Below are positions 51,223 through 60,273 of a DNA stretch of 64,000 bases, in pieces. The notes under the pieces are model-generated. The model ran no database searches and had not been told where the DNA came from. It saw only the letters and a list, made by a program, of their open reading frames with translations. Each line of letters opens with the position of its first letter. The first letter of the stretch is position 1. A program made the position numbers and the translations under genes. The stretch is from Actinoplanes sichuanensis (GTDB taxonomy: Bacteria > Actinomycetota > Actinomycetes > Mycobacteriales > Micromonosporaceae): positions 4,526,001-4,590,000 of the forward strand of contig NZ_AP028461.1 in the NCBI RefSeq assembly GCF_033097365.1. The letters run 5' to 3'.

Positions 51223-52029
51223 ATGATCGTTACCTCCGGCGGGCTACGCTGCCTGGACCGCGTTTCGTCGGCAACAGATCGCAACGCCGGGCTGCGCCAC
51301 CTACGTCGACCGGGCTACACCATCCAACTGCGCAACCTGCACCGCCGGTGTCCGGAGGTGCACGCGATCTGCGCGGCCATCCAGACCGAGACCGGCTACG
51401 GCACCTACGCCACCGACTTCATCACCCCGGGCGGTGGGCAAGGACTGCATCACCACTGGGACCAGAACATGGGTTTCGTCTACCAGCTCGCCGGTCGCAA
51501 GACCTGGAGGCTCTGGGAACCCAGGGTCGAGGAACCGCACCGTGAGCAGTTCGCGTCCAACCCCTCGCCGGGCGGCGAAGTCCTCGACCGCATGAAGTCG
51601 ATGCGACCCGACTTCGAGTTCGACTTCGGCCCTGGCCAGATCTTGTTGCTCCCGCGCGGCTGGATGCACAACCCGCATGCGCGCAGCCAGACGCAGAAGA
51701 GCGTCCACGTGACGTTCGTGGCTCGCGAGCGCACGGGCTACTGGGGCGCCGGACAGCTGGCCCGGGTTGTTCTCGCATCGACCCCTCTGCGCCGCGTCAT
51801 CCCGCCCGCCCGCGTCGTCGACCCTGCTGCCTTCGCCGGGCAGGTCACCGAGGCGCGTGACGTGCTGACGCAATGGTTGGCCAACGCTGACGTCAGCACG
51901 CTGACCGCCGATCTGCTGCAGGCAGCACGTGCCGAGCCGAACGTCGACTACGTCTCGCACGCACAGAGCCAGATCGGCAAGCGGCAGTCGGCTGGTGTGG
52001 AGTGCCAGGGTCATTGCATGTTCCGGTAG
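51223..52029 (+). pseudogene. Truncated JmjC/cupin-type 2-oxoglutarate oxygenase
   Basis: About 268 residues remain. LHHHWDQNMGFVYQLAGRKT followed by WRLWEP and ILLLPRGWMHNPHA are the JmjC core (H-x-D...H) of ribosomal-oxygenase-like (ROXA/MINA) enzymes. Families of this type need roughly 130 more N-terminal residues; here the sequence begins abruptly at IVTSGGLRCLDR, with no RBS. At the 3' end the frame runs into an insertion sequence. So it is truncated at both ends and probably inactive. Confidence 0.65.
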
Positions 52030-53367
52030 CTGCTGGTCACGGCCGTGATGAGGTCGTTTGAACGGCGGTCGGCGCGGCGGTTGGCGCGGGCGATGTTGGT
52101 TTCGCCGTTGATGCGGTGCCAGCCGATCGCGGTGTTACGCAGTGTCGCCATGACGGCGGGTCCGGTGCCGGTCCGGGCTTGATGAAGATCTTCACGGAAC
52201 GTGACATCTCGGACGTTGTGGACCTGGTTCTCGATCAACCACTCCGATCTGGCCCACTTCTGCAGGTCAGCGGGCTGAGCGTCGGCAGCGGGAAGGGACG
52301 TGACCAGATAGGCGGTCTCCCGGCTGGTCTTGCCGCCGGTGGTGCGGGTCCGGGTGATCCGGACGGCTTGCCGGGCGTGCGGGAACGCGATCCCGCCCGG
52401 GGTCTGCAGGGTGACGGCCTTGACCGTGCGGGTCTCCTTGCGGCCGTGACCACGCTCGCGGGTGCGGTCACCGACCGGGATCTGCGCCCAGGGAACGGCT
52501 TTGAGCTGGGCGTGGAGGGTGGGCTGGTTGCCTTTGGCCTGCAGTAGCAGGTGTGCGCCGCGGCGGGTGATCTGCTCGGCGTGGCCGGTCTGGGTGTGCA
52601 GGGCGTCGGCGACTATCAGCACCCCGGTAAGGCTGCCCAGCAGGTTCTCCACGGCGTCGAGCAGTGGTGTGAACGACGGGATCTCGTTGCTCTTCGTATC
52701 GACCGTGACCTGGGCGAGGACGATGCCGGTGCTGGTGTCCAGCGCGGACAGCAGATGCGTTTGACGGCCGTCGGGCAGACGGGCGCCGCGCAATGTCTTG
52801 CCGTCGACGGCGATCACGGTCCGGTAGCGGCGCGGCCGGGGAACGGCGAGCGGTGGTGTGCGGGTGCGGAGCCAGCCCGCCAGGACGCTGCCGACCGGGG
52901 CATCGTCGAGTCGGGTCAATAGTCGCCATACCGTGGTGCCGGCAGGCAAGCCCCGGTCGAACCCGAGCCGTCGCTGGTCCGGCTCGTCCAGGTCGTACAG
53001 CCAGTCGGCGATCGCCGTGAACGAGGTGGCGCCGGCCAGGACGGCGCAGACCGCGACGGCGAGCAGCGCTGCCAGCGGATATCGCACCCCGCGAGGATTC
53101 CGCGGGTCCGGGACCAGGCTCGCGGCGGCCAGGAGCCCGCCGTGTTCACCGTCGGTGACCGGCGGCGGTGGCGTGTCGATGCCAGGGGTTGTCACGGTCA
53201 GTACGCAGATCAGAGATGATGCCATCGGCGGGTGGAGTCCTCGGTGGTCGTGCAGCGTCAAGAACTCCATGATCACCTTGAGGGCTTCACCCGCTCCATC
53301 CGCCTCCATATAGGCCGATCACTCGACATCATCCCAGCTCAGAGCGCCTGCCCGCGTGTGGAGTGCC
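51995..53367. mobile_element. ISAs1-family insertion sequence with 12-bp flanking repeats
   Basis: The transposase gene is enclosed by GTGTGGAGTGCC at 51995-52006 and again at 53356-53367 in the same orientation, a candidate target duplication of unusual length. The inner ends do not give a perfect inverted repeat by eye (AGGGTCATTGC on the left; CAGGCGCTC in the reverse complement on the right), so exact ends are uncertain. It is inserted at the 3' end of the JmjC gene. A broken second copy lies at 56,818-57,258. Confidence 0.75.
52011..53309 (-). CDS. ISAs1-family DDE transposase
   Basis: 432 residues. N-terminal LLAAASLVPDPRNPRGVRYP, then catalytic Asp in AVDGKTLRGA, the second Asp in VIVADALHTQ, and Glu in the run WLIENQVHNVRDVTFREDLH (the family's EN-x-x-H-x-x-(R/W)DV-x-F-x-ED motif). 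All three DDE residues are present and the frame is unbroken, so it is likely active. An ATG at 53225 is an alternative start 84 bp in. Confidence 0.92.
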   Translation of the reverse strand: MEADGAGEALKVIMEFLTLHDHRGLHPPMASSLICVLTVTTPGIDTPPPPVTDGEHGGLLAAASLVPDPRNPRGVRYPLAALLAVAVCAVLAGATSFTAIADWLYDLDEPDQRRLGFDRGLPAGTTVWRLLTRLDDAPVGSVLAGWLRTRTPPLAVPRPRRYRTVIAVDGKTLRGARLPDGRQTHLLSALDTSTGIVLAQVTVDTKSNEIPSFTPLLDAVENLLGSLTGVLIVADALHTQTGHAEQITRRGAHLLLQAKGNQPTLHAQLKAVPWAQIPVGDRTRERGHGRKETRTVKAVTLQTPGGIAFPHARQAVRITRTRTTGGKTSRETAYLVTSLPAADAQPADLQKWARSEWLIENQVHNVRDVTFREDLHQARTGTGPAVMATLRNTAIGWHRINGETNIARANRRADRRSNDLITAVTSSYRNMQ

Positions 53368-53391
53368 GTTGCGGTATTAGGAATGATGACG

Positions 53392-53595
53392 TCAGCGACC
53401 GACATTCCTGATGGCGGCCTCGATACGCAGGAGAAGGCCACCGAAGATCAAAATCGCGCCAATCGGCAGCACTCCTTTGATTGCCGGTGTGAGCCATACA
53501 TCCCAGATGATATAGATGCCTGCAAGTGTAGAAATTGTGCCAATGGCTTCCGGAATAATGCCCGGTCGTTGCAGCACCTTTCGCTCCTTGTGCAT
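53392..53595 (-). CDS. Small two-helix membrane protein in the island
   Basis: 67 residues from the ATG at 53595, low GC like the SGNH gene next to it. Hydrophobic segments GTISTLAGIYIIWDVWL and AIKGVLPIGAILIFGGLLLR. No RBS of normal spacing is seen (GAGAG touches the ATG). No family is recognised. The orientation is away from the SGNH gene. Confidence 0.45.
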   Translation of the reverse strand: MHKERKVLQRPGIIPEAIGTISTLAGIYIIWDVWLTPAIKGVLPIGAILIFGGLLLRIEAAIRNVGR

Positions 53596-53842
53596 CTCTC
53601 GTTGTGCGGGAGTAGCGGCCGCGAGGATGACACCGGCGGCTGGGCACAATCTACGGCCTTGTGGTCAGGGCTCGATGATCGTAGCAACAGGTCGGACGCT
53701 CTGGGTAGTCCGAAGGACTCACTCAACGGGACACCACAGTGGACCGGAGGTTGGTACTCTCCGCTCTCCGGCATGCGCAGCCATCTATGGCCGAGCAATG
53801 GGTGCATCGAAGCCCGCGATGACCAGTAGCTAAAGGAGATCC

Positions 53843-56692
53843 ATGCGACCAAGGGTGTTGACATCAACTATCGTCGTCCTTTTACTCGGTCTAACTGTCG
53901 GCACTGTCAGTTCCGGCAGCGCCGCCCACGCCGATCCCGATAAAGCGACTTCGGCGACCTGCATTCGCAAAGGCACTGCCCTAGGCCACGAGTCTGACGG
54001 TGAGAATGCAATGGGTTCCGCCATTGCTTCGTTACGCTCTCGTGGAGCCTCTACCGCGAAGATTGAGGAAGTCCTAACCAACGATTGGTGTCTACGCAAG
54101 ATTTCGCAGGTCACAACCAGGGCGCCTCGTGTCGCTAATCCAAAGGCTGCCGCTGGAAATGACGTGGATCTTCTTGGCACAGGCGATGGTGTCGACCAGG
54201 GCGACGTCGAGTGGGACACAAGTCTACTTTACGACCCGCACGCGGGCCTCTATGTAGCCTCTGCAAGTTGGACCTGGTTAAACCACGACTATGCTTCTGA
54301 CATAAACGATCACTGGGGATTCGACTGCCGCGAGGATGAAACCATCGGTGGCGAGGATGCGGTCGCTATTCGCCTTAGTGGAACGAACGACGCGAAGTAC
54401 AACATTGAGTGGCAGGGAACCTACTGGTGGGGTGATCCAGACCTTGACACCATAGAAGGTAATTACGCAGAACAAAAATTTGAGGGCAACCAAGGCGAAG
54501 AATTCAACGAATATGGTGTCGCGCAGAGAATCCCAGACCGCGGCATCAGACTTTGGTCGGATTTGGGCCATGACTGTCCGGATTCTTTGACTGACATGAA
54601 CGTCTATGGCGGGCAAATCATTATCAAATTTGAAACTATGAACGGCAAGTGTGAAAACACGAAGATTTTCGGCTACAACGTTCACACCTGGGCTGACACT
54701 TACATCAATTCAGCGGGTATAGGTATCGCTAACGACGGATTTTCTGTATCGCTTGGATGGAATACGCAAGTAGCTTCTGAAAAATGGGAAGCTGGTGGCG
54801 CTGTAGGCACTGTTTGCGGAGAAGGAAATGACGGTGGGCAAGGTGGAGGCTCAGATCCCCGGACGCGTATCATGGTTGTCGGCGACTCAATCAGTCAAGG
54901 ACACGAAGGTGACTATACCTGGCGCTATCGCCTCGCGGAGCATCTGAAACAGAGCGACGAAGCGGTTAATTTCGTTGGCCCCTACCGTGGTACTACGTAT
55001 CTTCCTTCAGAGCAGCCGGCAGGATTTCCAACAGTATCGGCGCCACCTAGTTTCGACGGCAAATACCGTAATAACCTAAGTTTCGACAGCGACCATTTTT
55101 CCCAATGGGGTCGCCAAGTCGCGCAGACCAAGAATGTTATTCGGGGGCGGGTGGCTGATTACAAACCTGACTATTTGCTCGTGTCTCTTGGCTTCAACGA
55201 TCTTGGATGGGGCGTCTCTACTCCAGATGGCCTCGTCTCTGATATCCAAACACTTATTACAGAGGCGCGCGCGAGTAAGCCGGACATTCGCATCCTGGTG
55301 GCCAATGTTATCCAGCGGTCACCGATGTCAAATCTACCCGACCTGCCACGTATAACTGATGAGTACGCTAGCAAGTTGGCACCGAAGCTCGACTCGCTGA
55401 ACACTGCGGCATCCCCAGTACGACTTGTCGACATTAAAAGCCAGATCAATTCCGGGCTTCACACATATGACGGCCTCCATCCTAACGGTGTTGGTGAATT
55501 CCGGATTGCCCGCGCATTCGCGAATGTCCTGAACTCGAGTTTTTCGTTGGGGAACGTATTCGGCACTATTCCAGCCAGCGTTCCTGACCTAGCTCCTACA
55601 ACGCCAGCTTGGATTCGGGCTGTTACAACCACGTCGGGGATTAAGGTTACTTGGGAACATAGCTTTGCTGCGAGTGGATACTGGCTTTATCAACGTGATG
55701 CGACCGTCGGTGGGACCTTCACGCGATCAGCGCTGCAGATCCCAGCAGATAGTTGGCACGTTGGATGGCTTGATTCCGGACACCGATACGAGTTCTATGT
55801 CGTTCCCACCCACGGTGACAGTGAAGGCTCCGCATCGCCGACCGCCTCGGCCGTGGCTGATCTCCGAACCGCAAGCGGGCCCACGAACATCTCTGTTCAT
55901 CCGGGCGCATCATACGTCGATTTCAGTTGGACTCCGCCATCGGGGGCGTTCAGCGACACGGTAGGCGCCTACCGCGTGTATTACTTCGACCTGTCGATAC
56001 CGGATGCCGTAGTCGATTCGCGATATACAGCTGATACGAACTTCCGCCTCCTAGGCTTGGAGCCGGGGCATCGTTACGTGTTCCTCGTTGCGTCTGTTAA
56101 TGCAGGCGGAGAAGGTTTCCCATCGGTCGCTGCCGAAGCATACTTCGGATTCGGTAGTCCGCAGCCGCCCTCACTTCTGGCGACTCAGATAACGTCGCCC
56201 ACAGATGTCAGTCTCAAATGGTCACGGGCGACTGGCGCGACGTCCTACAATATTTACAGTCGGGACGTGGTTGCTGGAAACACCTTCGCCAAGCATGGTT
56301 CAGCGACCAATACCTCTCATCAGCTCGGCTGGCTCTTTCCCGGCGCGGATAGGTGGGAGTGGTGCATAGCGGCCGTCAATGGAACGCTGGAAGGCCCCAA
56401 GTCTCAGTGTTTGAGAAGTCAACTCGACAAGCCGGTTCTGAAATCGGCCAAGATGCTGACAGCTACCGACGTCGAAGTCCAGTGGGATCCGGTGCCGGGG
56501 GCGAGCAAGTACCGCGTCCTCAATCGAAATGTTCAGAATGGCGGTGACTTTACCGTCGATAATACGGTGAGCGGCACCTCGCACCGGGTCGGCTGGCTGT
56601 TTCCCGGTGCTCAGTATTTTGAATGGTGCGTCGTTGCGGTGACGGATAACGTCGAGTCAGTGCGCTCCAACTGCATGATGTCCCACAGCTAG
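53843..56692 (+). CDS. Secreted SGNH/GDSL hydrolase with four FnIII domains
   Basis: 949 residues, AAAGGAGATCC before the ATG. Signal peptide through AHA. Residues ~30-340 are a unique beta-rich domain with YVASASWTWLNHDYASDIND and several Cys. Residues ~345-570 are an SGNH hydrolase: VVGDSISQG (Ser349), SLGFNDLGWG, and YDGLHPNGVGE (Asp543, His546). Residues ~575-949 are four fibronectin type III-like domains, two of them with an identical GWLFPGA element. GC content and codon use are much less extreme than in the surrounding genes, which indicates horizontal transfer. It is probably an extracellular esterase or polysaccharide deacetylase. Confidence 0.85.
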   Translation: MRPRVLTSTIVVLLLGLTVGTVSSGSAAHADPDKATSATCIRKGTALGHESDGENAMGSAIASLRSRGASTAKIEEVLTNDWCLRKISQVTTRAPRVANPKAAAGNDVDLLGTGDGVDQGDVEWDTSLLYDPHAGLYVASASWTWLNHDYASDINDHWGFDCREDETIGGEDAVAIRLSGTNDAKYNIEWQGTYWWGDPDLDTIEGNYAEQKFEGNQGEEFNEYGVAQRIPDRGIRLWSDLGHDCPDSLTDMNVYGGQIIIKFETMNGKCENTKIFGYNVHTWADTYINSAGIGIANDGFSVSLGWNTQVASEKWEAGGAVGTVCGEGNDGGQGGGSDPRTRIMVVGDSISQGHEGDYTWRYRLAEHLKQSDEAVNFVGPYRGTTYLPSEQPAGFPTVSAPPSFDGKYRNNLSFDSDHFSQWGRQVAQTKNVIRGRVADYKPDYLLVSLGFNDLGWGVSTPDGLVSDIQTLITEARASKPDIRILVANVIQRSPMSNLPDLPRITDEYASKLAPKLDSLNTAASPVRLVDIKSQINSGLHTYDGLHPNGVGEFRIARAFANVLNSSFSLGNVFGTIPASVPDLAPTTPAWIRAVTTTSGIKVTWEHSFAASGYWLYQRDATVGGTFTRSALQIPADSWHVGWLDSGHRYEFYVVPTHGDSEGSASPTASAVADLRTASGPTNISVHPGASYVDFSWTPPSGAFSDTVGAYRVYYFDLSIPDAVVDSRYTADTNFRLLGLEPGHRYVFLVASVNAGGEGFPSVAAEAYFGFGSPQPPSLLATQITSPTDVSLKWSRATGATSYNIYSRDVVAGNTFAKHGSATNTSHQLGWLFPGADRWEWCIAAVNGTLEGPKSQCLRSQLDKPVLKSAKMLTATDVEVQWDPVPGASKYRVLNRNVQNGGDFTVDNTVSGTSHRVGWLFPGAQYFEWCVVAVTDNVESVRSNCMMSHS

Positions 56693-56743
56693 GTCCTCCC
56701 CTGGGGCAACTTGCCGCAGCGCCGAAAGTTCGATGATTGAATA

Positions 56744-56790
56744 GTCTCCGGCGCTTCGCGCTCCTAACGGTCGCGCGAAGCGCCGGAGAC
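56744..56790 (+). terminator. Perfect 18-bp hairpin after the SGNH gene
   Basis: Bases 56744-56761 pair perfectly with 56773-56790 around an 11-nt loop, 52 bp past the stop codon. Strong stem containing GGCGCTTCGCGC. Confidence 0.85.
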
Positions 56791-56817
56791 CTCAAGGAGT
56801 TGTTCTCTGCATGCGCG

Positions 56818-57258
56818 TTATTCGGCTGCAATTCTTAGAGCGTCCGCGACGAACAGCACCTCGGCAAGACTGCCCAGCAGGTTCTCCACAGCGTCGAGCA
56901 ACGGGCTGAACGACGGGATCTCGTTGCTCTTGGTGTCCACCGTGACCTGGGCGAGGACGGTACCGGTGCTGGTGTCAAGCGCGGACAGCAGATGCGTTTG
57001 ACCGCCGTCGGCCAGCCGGGCACCTCGCAGCGTTTTACCGTCGACGGCGATCACGGTCCGGTAGCGGCGCGGCCGAGCCACGGCGCGTGGCGGTCTGCGG
57101 GCCTGGAGCCAGCCGGCCAGGACGCTGCTGACCAAGGCGTCGTCGAGGCGGGTCAGTAGCCGCCACACCGTGGTGCCGGCCGGCACGCCCCGGTCGAACC
57201 CGATCGTCGCCTGCCTTCGCTGCATCCACGTCGACGTCGGTGTGGGCGTTACGGTCAC
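56818..57258 (-). pseudogene. Truncated copy of the ISAs1 transposase
   Basis: The minus strand encodes about 130 residues matching the intact transposase at 52,011-53,309 from GFDRGVPAGTTVWRLLTRL through AVDGKTLRGA to LFVADAL, with scattered differences. Both ends of the gene, including the catalytic Glu region, are missing, and the N-terminal 15 residues are unrelated. It has the same orientation as the intact copy and bounds the lower-GC segment on the other side. Confidence 0.85.
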
Positions 57259-57300
57259 CGCCTCTTGCGTCGATCAGCGAGTGTGGGTTCCGATGGCGCG

Positions 57301-57714
57301 ATGAGTCATCCCGCAGAGTCGAACTCGGAGATCACCGCTCCGCACGTGCCGATCGATGATGATGATCTTGATGGACGGGTGAGAGAGCGTGCCGCAGTAA
57401 GGGCTGCAGGAGAGAAGCCGACGCGCCGCGTGGGAGTGGACCTTCTTGTCGACGCGTGGGACGACGCGGATCCAGCTGCCGAGGCTGCGAAGGTCGTGGT
57501 CGCCGGCGCCCCCGACTGGTGGCTGTCCGATGCGGGTGTCGTCCGTGTATCCGCAGTCGTGTCGGTGACGGTAGGCAAGCAGCAAGGCTGGCCGGGATTC
57601 GCCGTATGGGCGGACCTTTCCACCGGCAAGCGGGTCCGGTTGCCGGTGGGCCCGTTCAAGCATGCCGAGTTCGCCAACCGGGTCGTGACGGCCTTGGTGG
57701 TGTCGGCCGCCTAG
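57301..57714 (+). CDS. Unknown soluble protein
   Basis: 137 residues from the ATG at 57301; no clear RBS. An acidic N-terminus with IDDDDLDGRVRERAAVRAAG leads into a WW-containing core, VAGAPDWWLSDAGVVRVSAV, and a conserved-looking C-terminus FAVWADLSTGKRVRLPVGPF. No family is recognised. It stands alone between the IS fragment and convergent small genes. Confidence 0.5.
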   Translation: MSHPAESNSEITAPHVPIDDDDLDGRVRERAAVRAAGEKPTRRVGVDLLVDAWDDADPAAEAAKVVVAGAPDWWLSDAGVVRVSAVVSVTVGKQQGWPGFAVWADLSTGKRVRLPVGPFKHAEFANRVVTALVVSAA

Positions 57715-57776
57715 CGTCGCCGGCTGCCCTCTCGGCGCCGCTGCTCCCGGCCGCACGCTGAATCTCCTCCGACCAA

Positions 57777-57995
57777 CTATCGGCCCGGATCCGCATCACG
57801 GTGGCGGTCAGGGCGGTGACGTCGGCCGCCGTTCAGGAAGCGGGAATCAGCGAGGTCGTCGAGTACCGAAGCCGAGACCTCACCGGCCAGGTCACCGATC
57901 GTTCCGGGCAGGTCGAGCAGGGCCGGCGCCGCGTCGAGCAGCGTCTGCCACCAGGAGTGGCGGGCGGAACGGCGGGGCTGATGCGATTTCGACAT
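57777..57995 (-). CDS. Small protein, uncertain
   Basis: 72 residues from the ATG at 57995, containing SWWQTLLDAAPALLDLPGTI and a basic C-terminus. The RBS is weak and no family is recognised. Third-base bias is compatible with coding. Convergent with the preceding gene. Confidence 0.35.
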   Translation of the reverse strand: MSKSHQPRRSARHSWWQTLLDAAPALLDLPGTIGDLAGEVSASVLDDLADSRFLNGGRRHRPDRHRDADPGR

Positions 57996-58165
57996 GCCGA
58001 TGAGCGTGCCCGCTGCAAGGTGGACGTCTCGTCGGGCGTACGACCGAATCGGCCTCTGACTTTCGTTGACGTGCGGGGTGTGTGCGTTCGCACGATGGCC
58101 TGACGATCTGCGCCCCCGATTCCGGAAGTCTTCGAGTCCTCCCCAACAGCGACGGAGGAATCGAA

Positions 58166-58522
58166 ATGCGCAAGGCACTCATCGTCATCGCGGTCGTTCT
58201 CGTGGTCCTGTGCGGTGGTCTCGGCTGGACCGCCTACCAGTGGATCGACGCCGGCCTGGACCTGAGCAAGGCCAGTATCACCCGCGCACAGTTCGACGCG
58301 CAGAAGGAGGGGACGGCGCAGAGTCAGGTGCTGGCCGCCCTGCCCGAACCGCTGAACGACATCGACGAGAACGACCTGCGCACCGGCGCACCGGCCGGCG
58401 CGGCGTGCGTCTTCTACGGAATCAGCCCGATCACCGGTGAGGGTCCGGACCTGTGGCGCTTCTGCTTCGTCGACGGCGAACTCGCCGAGAAGAGCGCCGT
58501 CACCATTCCGGCCCAGCGGTGA
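58166..58522 (+). CDS. Single-pass protein with BamE-like domain, kinase companion
   Basis: 118 residues, GACGGAGGAA before the ATG. Signal-anchor MRKALIVIAVVLVVLCGG, then an extracytoplasmic domain: ITRAQFDAQKEGTAQSQVLA, LPEPL, AACVFYGI, LWRFCFVDGELAEKSAV. The arrangement (a G-x-T/x-(S/E)-x-V-x-A-x-LP-x-P helix, a Cys loop, then RFCF-DG-L) is repeated at the C-terminus of the histidine kinase two genes downstream and resembles SmpA/BamE-type folds. Its stop overlaps the next start (GTGA). Confidence 0.7.
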   Translation: MRKALIVIAVVLVVLCGGLGWTAYQWIDAGLDLSKASITRAQFDAQKEGTAQSQVLAALPEPLNDIDENDLRTGAPAGAACVFYGISPITGEGPDLWRFCFVDGELAEKSAVTIPAQR

Positions 58523-58764
58523 CTCCGCTGATGGCCGCCGGTCTGGCGCTCGGCGCGGCCGGCCTGGTGATGTTGATCGTCGGCCAGTACCTGGGCCGTC
58601 GGGCGGTGACCGCACCCGATCCGGAGACTCGCCGGGCGGAGGTCCGCGACACTCTGGGTCGCGACGGCTGGACGGCATCGGTCAAGATCTACCGCGAGCG
58701 TACCGGTGCGGGTCTGCTCGAAGCCCACGACGCGGTCCGTCGGATCGACCGCGAAAGCCGCTGA
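58519..58764 (+). CDS. Small membrane protein with L7/L12-like C-terminus
   Basis: 81 residues, GTG start overlapping the previous stop. TM helix LMAAGLALGAAGLVMLIVGQ, then WTASVKIYRERTGAGLLEAH followed by DAVRRID, which is similar to the ribosomal L7/L12 C-terminal motif (V-K-x-x-R-x-x-T-G-x-G-L-x-E-A-x-x-x-V). Such domains occur in small actinomycete membrane proteins of unknown role. It lies 9 bp from the kinase gene, so it is part of its operon. Confidence 0.65.
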   Translation: MTPLMAAGLALGAAGLVMLIVGQYLGRRAVTAPDPETRRAEVRDTLGRDGWTASVKIYRERTGAGLLEAHDAVRRIDRESR

Positions 58765-58773
58765 GGAGATGCC

Positions 58774-60273
58774 GTGATCATCGCTCGCCAGCGTGCGCGG
58801 ATCGCCGCCGCCGGTGCCTGGCGTCTGGCCTACGAGGCCGGGCTGCTGATCCTGGTGACGGCCGGCGCCACCGCCGGTGCCATCTCGGCCGACCTGTACC
58901 CGCTCGCGCCGTGGCTGGTCGGGCTCACCACCCCGGTGCTGATGGTGCTGCGGCTGGTCAACCCGCTCGGTGCGTACGTCACGGCGGCCCTGATCGGCCT
59001 CGGCACCGGCGGTCAGGGCGTCGTGCCGATGGTGGTGCTCAGCGCGTCCCTGAGCTACCGCGCCGCCCGGGCGTGGCAGGTCGTGGCCGGACTGACCGCG
59101 GGCTGGGTCTGCTTCGTGCTGTCGGTGCCGTGGGAGACCGCGCTGACGCTGGAGTGGGCGGTCCTGTTCTCGGCCCTCTACGCCCTGCTGGCCTGCGCAC
59201 CGGCCGGGGTGGCCCGGCTGGTGCGCCGACGGCGGACCCTGCTCGCCGCGATGCATCACCGCAACGTGCAGCTGCACAGCGGACAGGCCGAGATCGCCCG
59301 GCAGGCGCAGATCCGCGAACGTGCCCGCATCGCCCGGGACCTGCACGACTCGCTCGGTAACCGGCTGACCCTGATCTCGCTCTACGCCGGGATGACACCG
59401 ACCGAGGAGGGCGTGCTCATCCGGCAGGCGTCCGCGGCGGCGATGTCCGAGTTGCGGCAGATCCTCGGGCTGCTCGCCCAGGACGGCACCCAGCCGACCG
59501 TGCGGCCGCTGTCCGGCCTGGACGAGCTGGCCGAGCAGGCCCGGGCCTCCGGCGCGCAGGTCGAGGTCGAGCGGGAGGGCGAGCCGCGACCGTTGGCGGC
59601 GATGACCGAGCACGCCGCCTATCGCGTCATCCAGGAGGGCGTCACCAACGCTCTGCGGCACGCTCACGGCGGCACGATCACGATCCTTCTGCGGTACGAG
59701 GAGGACGCGCTGATCGCCCGGGTCACCAACACGCCCGGCCGCCGTACCGTGCAGGGCACCGGGCAGGGGCTGCTCGGGCTGGCCGAACGGGTCCGGGTCG
59801 CCAACGGTGTGCTGTTCCACGGGCCTACCCCCGACGGCGGGTTCCGCCTGGCGGCGACCCTCGCCTACACCGCCGACGAACCCTCGCCCTCGTCTGCGGT
59901 CGCGGCCACCGGGCCGGACTTCGCGGGTCTGGTCGAACGGCAGGGCCGCCGCTCCCGGATCGTCATGGCCACCACGGCCGTGTCCATCGCCGGATTCCTG
60001 GTGCTGTGCGCGTCCGGTGTCTGGCTGACGACCGCCATGGTGGCCGTCGACGGCGAGACGTACGACGCGATCCGGATCGGTCAGCCGGAGACCGAGGTGC
60101 GCGCGATGCTGCCGGAGCCCGACGAGACCGGCACGAAGGTTCCCGCCGGCTGTGTCGACTATCCGGCGGCCCTGCTCGACCAACTCCGTACCGAGTCCGG
60201 TGAGATGATCTACCGATTCTGCTTCCGGGACGGGGTGCTGGTGGACAAGCAGAAGCGGGAAGGGACACCGTGA
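58774..60273 (+). CDS. Sensor histidine kinase with C-terminal BamE-like domain
   Basis: 499 residues, GTG with GAGGAGATGCC upstream. N-terminal bundle of about five TM helices (20-145), HisKA_3 region with phospho-His in RIARDLHDSLGNRL (~190), HATPase with EGVTNALRHA and GQGLLGLAERV. Unusually, the HATPase is followed by a further TM helix (TAVSIAGFLVLCASGVWLTT) and a ~70-residue extracytoplasmic domain, IRIGQPETEVRAMLPEPD to YRFCFRDGVL, that matches the small protein encoded at 58,166-58,522. Output is through the overlapping regulator gene. Confidence 0.85.
   Translation: MIIARQRARIAAAGAWRLAYEAGLLILVTAGATAGAISADLYPLAPWLVGLTTPVLMVLRLVNPLGAYVTAALIGLGTGGQGVVPMVVLSASLSYRAARAWQVVAGLTAGWVCFVLSVPWETALTLEWAVLFSALYALLACAPAGVARLVRRRRTLLAAMHHRNVQLHSGQAEIARQAQIRERARIARDLHDSLGNRLTLISLYAGMTPTEEGVLIRQASAAAMSELRQILGLLAQDGTQPTVRPLSGLDELAEQARASGAQVEVEREGEPRPLAAMTEHAAYRVIQEGVTNALRHAHGGTITILLRYEEDALIARVTNTPGRRTVQGTGQGLLGLAERVRVANGVLFHGPTPDGGFRLAATLAYTADEPSPSSAVAATGPDFAGLVERQGRRSRIVMATTAVSIAGFLVLCASGVWLTTAMVAVDGETYDAIRIGQPETEVRAMLPEPDETGTKVPAGCVDYPAALLDQLRTESGEMIYRFCFRDGVLVDKQKREGTP

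Noticed and set aside
51995..57258. Functional composite transposon
   Set aside because: The right copy is truncated at both ends and no matching target duplication around the whole segment was seen, so only a decayed or partial structure is claimed.
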